Assembly (NCBI GenBank): GCA_036847245.1 | Contig: DAIUAL010000239.1 | Coordinates: forward strand, 1-5,221 | Source of the DNA: UBA4661 sp002405405 | GTDB taxonomy: Bacteria > Bacteroidota > Ignavibacteria > Kapaibacteriales > UBA4661 | DNA length: 5,221 bases | Direction: 5' to 3' | Shown: positions 1 through 5,221 of the stretch, one piece after another | Numbering within the stretch: position 1 is the stretch's first letter | How the letters are laid out: each line of letters starts with the position of its first letter | The notes under the pieces: model-generated | What the model was told of the DNA's origin: nothing | Databases searched by the model: none | The model's input: only the letters and a program-made list of their open reading frames with translations | Position numbers and translations under genes: made by a program

Positions 1-696
1 TGGCCATCCTAAACTGAAAAAGGTATACAATGCTTTCGCTAGTTTCCCTTTTGCACGATTGCGCAAGGTTGCCAAATCAGGTACTAAACCTGTGTACCAA
101 AATGCGAGAGATACAGAAAAATAGGTACTAACAGCAAACACATCCCACTCCAATGCTGAGCGAAAATTCACCCACATTTGCATTTGATTTGGATAGGGAA
201 AAAGCCAATAAATCGACAGCCAAGGGCGTCCTGTGTGGAAGAGCGGAAACATCGCCGCACAAATTACGGCGAAAATTGTCATTGCCTCAGCCGCACGATT
301 GATAGCTGTACGCCATTTTTGGCGGAAAAGAAACAATACCGCTGAAATAAGCGTTCCTGCATGACCAATACCAACCCAAAAGACGAAGTTAGTGATATCC
401 CAACCCCACGCAATTGGATTATTAAGCCCCCACACACCAATACCAGTAGCAATAGTGTATGTTAGAGAAACAACAAACATCCCCAAAACCGCTACCGCTA
501 AAGCTAGCGCTGCCCAATATTTAGGCGTTGGTTTTGACTCTGCAATAGAGCAGATGTCCACTGTTACATCGTGAATTGTTTTATTATTAAGAACTAATGG
601 CTCACGGAGCGACACCGCACCATGATGGTGCCCATTCCCATGCACGCCGGCGACGGTCGCACCATGTTGAGCAGTAAGTTGTTCTGTATTTGACAT
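1..696 (-). CDS. actC: ActC, NrfD/PsrC-like quinol-binding membrane subunit of Alternative Complex III (3' end beyond window)
   Basis: This is the integral membrane subunit that binds and oxidises menaquinol or ubiquinol in ACIII and passes electrons to the ActB Fe-S clusters. The frame runs open for 232 codons from ATG at 694-696 to the window edge, so the C-terminal half is missing; the full family protein is usually about 450-490 residues with ten helices. Visible hallmarks are REPLVL (31-36), the first helix at about 60-82, TGIGVWGLN (84-92), WDITNFVFWVGIGHAGTLIS (99-118), FRQKWRTAINRAAEAMTIFA (124-143), HTGRPW (154-159), PYPNQMQMWVNFRSALEWDVFA (from 167) and STYFSVSLAFWY (190-201). D100, H112 and D185 are candidate quinol-site or proton-path residues; this is an inference from conservation as I recall it. 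The start is supported by an AGGA nine bases upstream and by homology. The N-terminal tail is unusually His-rich (H11, H19, H23-H25). It follows actB by 51 bases. Confidence 0.95.
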   Translation of the reverse strand, partial: MSNTEQLTAQHGATVAGVHGNGHHHGAVSLREPLVLNNKTIHDVTVDICSIAESKPTPKYWAALALAVAVLGMFVVSLTYTIATGIGVWGLNNPIAWGWDITNFVFWVGIGHAGTLISAVLFLFRQKWRTAINRAAEAMTIFAVICAAMFPLFHTGRPWLSIYWLFPYPNQMQMWVNFRSALEWDVFAVSTYFSVSLAFWYTGLVPDLATLRNRAKGKLAKALYTFFSLGWP

Positions 697-705
697 AAAG
701 AATGA

Positions 706-710
706 TCCTG
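706..710 (-). promoter_or_regulatory. Shine-Dalgarno sequence of actC
   Basis: CAGGA on the minus strand lies nine bases before the actC ATG (694-696), a slightly long but usable spacing. actA and actB have no comparable site before their starts, so actC and the first gene differ from them in this respect. Confidence 0.55.
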
Positions 711-747
711 ATGTAAATGTGCAATAATCAAAGATTGTTGACAAAAT

Positions 748-1365
748 TTATGAATGCTTTGCAGACGCGTGACCTTGTTCGCTATTACGTACTTTCGCTA
801 AGTATGTAATTTGCGGACGAACATTCAATTCCTCCAGAACCAAGAATCCACGATCATCTTTTCGAGATGATGATACACGGCTGGTTTCATCATTAGTATC
901 ACCAAAGATGATTGCCCCAGCAGGACACGCTTGCTGACAAGCAGTAATAACCTCGCCATCCTGTACACGGGTTCTTCCTTTATCTTTTGCATGGTGTTTT
1001 GCTTCTTGAATCCGCTGCACACAGAAGGAGCATTTTTCAATAACACCGCGCATCCGAAGAGTCACATCAGGATTGTATGTAAATTCCATTGGCGTACGCT
1101 TACCTTTGTGCCAATTCAAATAATTAAAGCGGCGTACTTTATACGGGCAGTTATTTGAGCAGTAACGGGTGCCAACACAACGATTATATGTCATTTCGTT
1201 AAGTCCTTCGGGGCTATGCGTTGTTGCGGCAACCGGACATACATTCTCGCACGGCGCATTTTCGCAATGCTGACACAACATCGGCTGAATAATAGCTTTA
1301 GGATTTTCTGCGTCACCACTATAGTAACGATCAATCCGTATCCAATGCATTCCCCGACCATTCAA
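748..1365 (-). CDS. actB: ActB, C-terminal part: ferredoxin-like Fe-S domain separated from the rest of ActB by an in-frame stop
   Basis: This is the C-terminal Fe-S domain of ActB, in exactly the same frame as the 828-codon segment upstream (restored codons 836-1040). It would carry electrons from the ActC quinol site towards the ActA hemes. Cysteine motifs, numbered from the TTG at 1365, are C31-x2-C34-x4-C39-x3-C43; C63-x5-C69-x3-C73, where Thr66 stands at the usual second Cys; and C112-x2-C115 with C143-x3-C147. The three-cysteine motif fits the single [3Fe-4S] cluster known in ACIII, and the others fit [4Fe-4S] clusters. Family signatures include MHWIRIDRYYSG (6-17), NRCVGTRYCSNNCPYKVRRF (61-80) and GVIEKCSFCVQRI (107-119). 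The TTG at 1365 is only the first possible start after the stop. It has no convincing ribosome site and falls on a residue that is an ordinary leucine in the family, so independent translation is doubtful. The natural stop is TAA at 748-750. Confidence 0.85.
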   Translation of the reverse strand: MNGRGMHWIRIDRYYSGDAENPKAIIQPMLCQHCENAPCENVCPVAATTHSPEGLNEMTYNRCVGTRYCSNNCPYKVRRFNYLNWHKGKRTPMEFTYNPDVTLRMRGVIEKCSFCVQRIQEAKHHAKDKGRTRVQDGEVITACQQACPAGAIIFGDTNDETSRVSSSRKDDRGFLVLEELNVRPQITYLAKVRNSEQGHASAKHS

Positions 1366-1383
1366 TACTTGCTCTGTACCGAC

Positions 1384-1386
1384 TTA
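1384..1386 (-). other. In-frame TAA interrupting actB
   Basis: On the minus strand the codons read Glu-Asn-Asn-Ile-Pro-TAA-Val-Gly-Thr-Glu-Gln-Val-Leu-Asn-Gly. Homologs, as I recall them, read ENNIP-V-VGKEQVLNGREMHW with no gap, so the TAA replaces one residue and no base is lost or gained. The distance from the actB ATG (3870) to the downstream segment (1365) is 2505 bases, a multiple of three. The causes could be a real nonsense mutation, a base-calling or assembly error, or readthrough. Confidence 0.9.
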
Positions 1387-3870
1387 TGGAATATTATTTT
1401 CTGCTTGACATGCTACAACAAATGCACCGCAACCAACACATGCCGACATGTCAATGGTCATGCCCCAGCGATGCCCTTTATAGAGATAGCTGGTGGTAAT
1501 ACTTGGAACTGGGTCACCTTGACGTTTTTTTCCCGGAACTTCTGCTTTTTCAAAGAGTTCTCCACCTTTTGAAATATCTGCTAATGTTGTCTCTTGAATG
1601 ATCTTACGCCCCATGACATCATGGTGCTTTTGTGTTGTTGCAACCTTGTGGCGTTCACCTGTCGGAACAATTTCTTTGATTGCAATATAGCCGGTTGAGT
1701 TTTTAGCACCTGCAAGTGCAAAAACATTAGCTCCTACATCGTTTTGAACAACACCCCCGCGGGTACGACCAAAACCCGTCGTCAAAGCAACAACACCGTC
1801 AGTCATACCGGGTTGTATCCAAACCGGCAGCTCGACACTGCCTTGTTCCGTCGTAACACGAACTTTTTCTGAAGGTTGATAGCCCGACCCCTTTACCGGA
1901 TCGTAACCGCCCATAATCCGCTTTGTAAATTCAGCACCAAGGAGCGTATCGCATGTCTTTTCCGACATTGCTGCAACATTATCCCATGTTACTTTATTTA
2001 CTGAATCAGGCAACTCCATAAGCCAACCATTGTTAGCATACTTACCATCGTTTAGTGTATATGAAGGAGTAATCAGAGCAAAAGGCCCACCCTGTTTTGC
2101 TATACTACCACTGTGAGCCGTAATGAACTCTGCGGCATTGATCTCATCAACTTTTGATGAGACTTGTGCAAATCCCACAGGACGCTGTGCAGGAGTAAAC
2201 ACACCTTCTCGCAAAGTCGCGATCCAGAAATCATCAAAAAACGAATCTTTGTCCTTCTCCAAGGAAGCGGCTTCCCAGCGCTTACGAACATATTCTACAT
2301 ATGTTGGTGTTTCGATTGTACCTGGTGTCAAACCATTCGCGTACGAAATAATAAGATCGCCAATAGACAGCGATGAATCATTCAGAGGAGCAATAATTGG
2401 TTGTTGCACAATCATTGTACCGTCATAGGCAACTACATCACCCCACGACTCCAAATAATGTGCTGCCGGAATAAATCCTTCTGCCGTACCTGCTGATTCA
2501 TTATCATGTAATGTTACCGCATACTTACGAACACCATCTAACAATTTTGTAAACTCTTTATCACTACTATAGTAGGGATTCACATCAGCAAAAACAACAA
2601 CACCAACACTGCCAGCCTTTAATTCGGCTCGAAGCGCAGTCAAACTTTCTGATTTGTCAGAGCTAAATGGCAATTGATGGTTGGGATCAAATGCTTTACC
2701 TTCCCCAAATGAATCTAATGCTATATTCGTTGCAAGTGCAAGAGCATGAATAGATGCCGGTAAATGCGAACCTGCGGAAACCATACTTAGCTTGCCTTGA
2801 GCAACAAGCTCTTCAGCAACTTTCTGGGCACGTTGCTTCTTCTCAGAACCCAATGTTCCTTCATTAATTTTCCCAGCAAGTACAGCAAGTTTTCCTGTTT
2901 TTCCCGCTACCTCTTTGAAGACAGCAATCATGAATTGCTCTAACTCATCAGGTGTCAACTTGATACGCTCATCAGCTTGCATACCAGTCAAAGACATCGC
3001 TGCTTCAGCAACAATCAATTTGTTCATGACTGGTGATTGCTTGCTAGGCTTACGCTTCGAGGTAAAATTACGGATGTTCATAGTTACATTTACATCAGTA
3101 CCGAGGAAATCACTATCCAAGGAAAAGATGACATCAGCCTTACTATAGTCTGCAACAAATACCGTATCCATGCCAACGACTGCTTTGTTACCGCGTGCTA
3201 CCGTATCTTGGCGCAACGCCGATACCGTCACAAACTTTACTGATGGCAAAGCTTTTTCCACTCTTTCAATCAATGAAGCGAGACTAGGCGAAGCATGCTC
3301 ATCAATCAATACACGCACTGATTTTCCCTTTGCTTGAGCGTCCCGAGTCGCTGAAACCAAAGAAGAAAGAACATTCGCTGCCGATGAGTATCCCTTATTT
3401 AAGCGAGCACTAGTGATACGGTCAGGGTCGTACAGCGACAGCAAAGTTGCTTGTATCAATGAGGATGATGTTCCTTTGGTTACAGGATCTTTATCATTAC
3501 CCTCGATTTTTACCGGGCGACCTTCGCGCGATTTCACCAACAAACCATATGCAGCATTGCCTTTAGAGAAAGCGGTTGTATAGTAATTCGGTAAGCCAGG
3601 TGTGACATATTCAACAGCTTTAACTGTTGGTACAAATTTATGATCTGGACGTCGACAACTAGTGGCAGCCACTGCCATTGAAGCAGAAAGCAACCCCATA
3701 AATTGTCGTCTATTTACACCACCTGTCGGCGCTGGTGTTTGATCATACCCTTCGGGGAATTCGCGGTCGTCTGCAATGTATTCTTTTGCTACTTCGCTAC
3801 CGGCGGCAAGATCACCAAGACTTTTCCAGTATGTACCGGATTGCTGTCCTTTGGATTGGATTGTTGACAT
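1384..3870 (-). CDS. actB: ActB, N-terminal part: Tat-exported molybdopterin-oxidoreductase-like subunit of Alternative Complex III, ended early by TAA
   Basis: ActB is the large peripheral electron-transfer subunit of ACIII, facing the periplasm and resting on the ActC/ActF membrane subunits. Residues about 14-45 (YWKSL, EFPEGY) match the N-terminal extension of the 'TAT-variant-translocated molybdopterin oxidoreductase' family. A twin-arginine motif NRRQFMGLL (53-61) and a hydrophobic stretch end in ATSC (70-73 region). Residues about 77-770 are the MopB-like domain, which in ACIII carries no molybdenum cofactor; I see no N-terminal Fe-S Cys motif in it. WGMTIDMSACVGCGAFVVAC (802-821) opens the ferredoxin domain, but its third ligand is Phe817 instead of Cys. 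The frame stops at codon 829 (TAA), while homologs continue; the same frame resumes directly and runs to 748, giving 1040 codons, the normal ActB length. The gene should therefore be read as one interrupted actB at 748-3870. The start ATG has no clear Shine-Dalgarno sequence but suits the family N-terminus. It lies 64 bases after actA. Confidence 0.9.
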   Translation of the reverse strand: MSTIQSKGQQSGTYWKSLGDLAAGSEVAKEYIADDREFPEGYDQTPAPTGGVNRRQFMGLLSASMAVAATSCRRPDHKFVPTVKAVEYVTPGLPNYYTTAFSKGNAAYGLLVKSREGRPVKIEGNDKDPVTKGTSSSLIQATLLSLYDPDRITSARLNKGYSSAANVLSSLVSATRDAQAKGKSVRVLIDEHASPSLASLIERVEKALPSVKFVTVSALRQDTVARGNKAVVGMDTVFVADYSKADVIFSLDSDFLGTDVNVTMNIRNFTSKRKPSKQSPVMNKLIVAEAAMSLTGMQADERIKLTPDELEQFMIAVFKEVAGKTGKLAVLAGKINEGTLGSEKKQRAQKVAEELVAQGKLSMVSAGSHLPASIHALALATNIALDSFGEGKAFDPNHQLPFSSDKSESLTALRAELKAGSVGVVVFADVNPYYSSDKEFTKLLDGVRKYAVTLHDNESAGTAEGFIPAAHYLESWGDVVAYDGTMIVQQPIIAPLNDSSLSIGDLIISYANGLTPGTIETPTYVEYVRKRWEAASLEKDKDSFFDDFWIATLREGVFTPAQRPVGFAQVSSKVDEINAAEFITAHSGSIAKQGGPFALITPSYTLNDGKYANNGWLMELPDSVNKVTWDNVAAMSEKTCDTLLGAEFTKRIMGGYDPVKGSGYQPSEKVRVTTEQGSVELPVWIQPGMTDGVVALTTGFGRTRGGVVQNDVGANVFALAGAKNSTGYIAIKEIVPTGERHKVATTQKHHDVMGRKIIQETTLADISKGGELFEKAEVPGKKRQGDPVPSITTSYLYKGHRWGMTIDMSACVGCGAFVVACQAENNIP

Positions 3871-3934
3871 GAAGCAAGTGAAAAAAGTGAGAAATAAGCT
3901 AATCTAAATGCTATCGGAAATCTTTGTTTTACTT

Positions 3935-4684
3935 CTAGTAATGACAGGATGAACAGTTTTCAGGACCAAGTGCTAATTTTTTTGGATTGGGGAAATTGGC
4001 TATAGTAGGCTTCATTTCGTGTACCGACACGCCAACTCCTTCCACGGCTGCATCACGAACTTGGATCCATTTTCCATCACCCCATGATGGTTGTTCAGTC
4101 TTGATACGGTTAGCAACTGTTGCATAGTCATCAGTACCTGTAAAGATGCCTGATATCTCCCGAGCAGGTACAACATACTCTTGTGGATTACGATGGCAAT
4201 CTAAGCACCACCCCATTGAAAGAGGTTTCATTTGTGCTACCACACCCATTTTTTCAACTTCACCATGACATGAAGCACAGTCAATCTGCGAGCGTATATG
4301 TGCGGCATGGTTGAAGTTGACATAATCAGGTACTTTATGAATGCGTCGCCATTCAATTGGTGTGTTAGTCTCCCAGCTTTCTTTTACTTTCGCGATTTTG
4401 GGACTTTCCGATTTTACCGCAATGTGACAGTTCATACAGGTGCTTGTCGAAGGTACAGCCGAGTGAGCTGAACGTTCAACTGTATTATGACAGTATTGAC
4501 ACTTGATACCGTTATCACCGGCATGAAGCTTGTGAGAAAATGGGATGGGCTGGTCGGGTCGGTACCCTACATCTGTTACCCGCGAGTGAAAACCAAAATA
4601 TCCGCTCAATCCTAAGAAGCCCAGCAAAGCAAAAGTTGCTAGAATTGATTTTTTTAGTTTTTTATCTGTTTCACGTGTGTACAT
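3935..4684 (-). CDS. actA: ActA, membrane-anchored pentaheme cytochrome c of Alternative Complex III
   Basis: ActA is the heme-rich periplasmic subunit of ACIII; it takes electrons from the ActB Fe-S clusters and delivers them to cytochrome c or the terminal oxidase. The 249-residue protein has a short basic N-terminus (KKLKKS), one membrane helix at about 14-32 that acts as an uncleaved signal anchor, and exactly five CxxCH heme-attachment motifs: CQYCH (62-66), CMNCH (83-87), CASCH (136-140), CLDCH (160-164) and CSSCH (244-248). This is the heme count known for ActA. Histidines such as H51, H54, H74, H116, H126 and H129 are candidate distal ligands, by analogy with the class III/c7-like fold. 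The last heme motif is one residue from the C-terminus, which I recall as normal for the family. The stop is TAG. The start ATG begins the basic segment before the helix, though no good ribosome site precedes it. Spacing is 53 bases from the small CPAC gene and 64 to actB, so co-transcription is likely. Confidence 0.95.
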   Translation of the reverse strand: MYTRETDKKLKKSILATFALLGFLGLSGYFGFHSRVTDVGYRPDQPIPFSHKLHAGDNGIKCQYCHNTVERSAHSAVPSTSTCMNCHIAVKSESPKIAKVKESWETNTPIEWRRIHKVPDYVNFNHAAHIRSQIDCASCHGEVEKMGVVAQMKPLSMGWCLDCHRNPQEYVVPAREISGIFTGTDDYATVANRIKTEQPSWGDGKWIQVRDAAVEGVGVSVHEMKPTIANFPNPKKLALGPENCSSCHY

Positions 4685-4737
4685 AATCAGACAATATATA
4701 TGTGTGAAAGAATATCGCTTGATAGCAACGTAAATTG

Positions 4738-5130
4738 TTAAGAAATTGTCTCTGTAACCAGTAATGATAGATGAGGCTCTGCTCTGACTTCCACGGGCTC
4801 AACCGCTGATTGATTATCTGAATGATCAAGTGCAGTCTTTGTGACTACAACCATAGCACTAGCTTGTTCCTTTGCTTGCATTGCATTACGAATTTTCCAG
4901 ACAATAACACCGGAAGCAATTGCCGGTACTGCCAGCAAAAGAAGTATCGTCCATGAGTAAGTTTCACCAATTGCTGCTTGCGCTGAATTTGCAGAAAAGC
5001 CATCTTTACATGCAGGACATGCGGTCAACTTTGCAAAATCAACAAACATCACACAAAGTATCGCAAGGGACAAGCGCATGATGACAGCAGAGGCTCTGTG
5101 AATAAAAAAGTGTGGTTTTGTATGTGTCAT
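4738..5130 (-). CDS. Small two-helix membrane protein with a CPAC motif, first gene of the act cluster; function unknown
   Basis: I cannot give this 130-residue protein an established name. It has a hydrophobic N-terminal segment (about 18-36, signal peptide or anchor), the thiol motif CPACKDGFS (38-46), a second membrane helix YSWTILLLLAVPAIASGVIV (58-77) followed by a positive WKIRNAMQAK, and a hydrophilic, low-complexity tail (about 82-130). The positive residues after helix two put the tail in the cytoplasm and the CPAC motif outside. I recall similar short 'CPxCK...YSILFM-VP' proteins beside respiratory gene clusters in other bacteria, but this cannot be checked here. Position 38 could also be a lipoprotein cysteine (LTAC), although Asp31 and Lys34 spoil the usual signal. 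The ATG at 5130 is supported by AGGA six bases upstream; the internal Met18 lacks one. A helper role in heme or metal-centre assembly of the complex encoded next to it is conjecture from location and motif. Confidence 0.8.
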   Translation of the reverse strand: MTHTKPHFFIHRASAVIMRLSLAILCVMFVDFAKLTACPACKDGFSANSAQAAIGETYSWTILLLLAVPAIASGVIVWKIRNAMQAKEQASAMVVVTKTALDHSDNQSAVEPVEVRAEPHLSLLVTETIS

Positions 5131-5136
5131 ATCACA

Positions 5137-5140
5137 TCCT
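5137..5140 (-). promoter_or_regulatory. Shine-Dalgarno sequence of the CPAC protein gene
   Basis: AGGA on the minus strand lies six bases before the ATG at 5128-5130. It decides this start over the internal ATG at codon 18, which has no comparable site. Confidence 0.65.
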
Positions 5141-5169
5141 AAAAGACTATCGAATATCTCGCAAAACTG

Positions 5170-5199
5170 ACTATAACGATTCGATTGCTACACTATCAA
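5170..5199 (-). promoter_or_regulatory. Possible sigma70-type promoter of the act operon
   Basis: On the minus strand TTGATA (5194-5199) and TATAGT (5170-5175) are separated by 18 bases, each matching five of six consensus positions. Transcription would begin near 5163 and leave a leader of about 33 bases before the first ATG. If the host is a true Bacteroidota with its own promoter consensus, the match may be accidental. Short open stretches upstream, ending in TAG at 5171-5173 and at 5189-5191, could be the tail of a preceding gene instead. Confidence 0.35.
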
Positions 5200-5221
5200 G
5201 ACCATCATAATAGCCCCGATT

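Noticed and set aside
392..574. Plus-strand 60-codon frame
   Set aside because: It is the antisense shadow of the conserved ActC membrane helices.
748..1365. A separate ferredoxin-like gene starting at TTG 1365
   Set aside because: It is in the same frame as actB, the start would be a TTG without a clear ribosome site, and the intervening codons (Val-Gly-Thr-Glu-Gln-Val) match the ActB family. It is the rest of actB.
1384..1386. Stop-codon reassignment, selenocysteine or programmed frameshift at the TAA
   Set aside because: TAA also ends actB (748-750) and the CPAC gene (4738-4740). Selenocysteine uses TGA and pyrrolysine uses TAG. No frame change is needed to continue, so a programmed frameshift does not apply.
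931..3243. Plus-strand open frames across actB (for example 931-1158, 1216-1572, 2123-2428, 2915-3243)
   Set aside because: They lie opposite well-conserved actB codons, carry no recognisable domains and have no supporting start signals.
1384..3870. An active molybdenum enzyme of the formate dehydrogenase or polysulfide reductase type
   Set aside because: The neighbouring pentaheme ActA, the fused Fe-S domain and the NrfD-like ActC identify ACIII, whose MopB-like domain lacks the cofactor. I see no N-terminal Fe-S Cys motif or evident Mo-ligand context.
3871..3934. Terminator or internal promoter between actA and actB
   Set aside because: No GC-rich hairpin followed by a T run and no convincing promoter pair is visible. 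The same holds for the 697-747 and 4685-4737 spacers.
5171..5221. C-terminal end of an upstream gene on the minus strand
   Set aside because: Two frames are open from the window edge (16 codons to TAG at 5171-5173, 10 codons to TAG at 5189-5191), but they are too short to tell from chance.

Overview
The window holds the front end of an Alternative Complex III (ACIII, act) operon, read entirely on the minus strand. ACIII is a quinol:electron-acceptor oxidoreductase that replaces cytochrome bc1 in many Bacteroidota, Chlorobiota/Ignavibacteria-like lineages, Acidobacteriota, Planctomycetota and Rhodothermus/Chloroflexus-type bacteria. The moderate-to-low GC, sparse Shine-Dalgarno sequences and wording of the proteins fit an FCB-group bacterium (Bacteroidota or a Chlorobi/Kapabacteria/Ignavibacteria relative). 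The lineage is an inference from memory of the families, not a search result.

Layout in direction of transcription (right to left): a leader with a possible promoter (5131-5221); a small membrane protein with a CPAC motif (4738-5130); actA, a membrane-anchored pentaheme cytochrome c (3935-4684); actB, a large Tat-exported protein made of a molybdopterin-oxidoreductase-like domain followed by a four-cluster ferredoxin-like domain (748-3870); and actC, an NrfD/PsrC-like quinol-binding membrane subunit (1-696, running off the window). The spacers are 51 to 64 bases with no terminator, so the genes look like one transcription unit. actC has no stop inside the window, which makes it easy to miss.

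The genes work together as follows. ActC oxidises (mena)quinol in the membrane, electrons pass through the Fe-S clusters of ActB and the hemes of ActA, and then go to a cytochrome c or directly to a heme-copper oxidase, whose genes often lie downstream of the act genes. The small CPAC protein may be an assembly or redox helper, but its role is not known to me.

The striking feature is damage in actB. An in-frame TAA (1384-1386) interrupts the gene between the first and second Fe-S motifs. Twelve codons before it, the third cysteine of the first [4Fe-4S] motif is a phenylalanine. The reading frame is the same on both sides, so this is a nonsense change and not a frameshift. The remaining 1040-codon frame matches the family well, so a local sequence or assembly error, or a very recent inactivation, is more likely than an old pseudogene. 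I see no CRISPR array, mobile element, RNA gene or defence system here.
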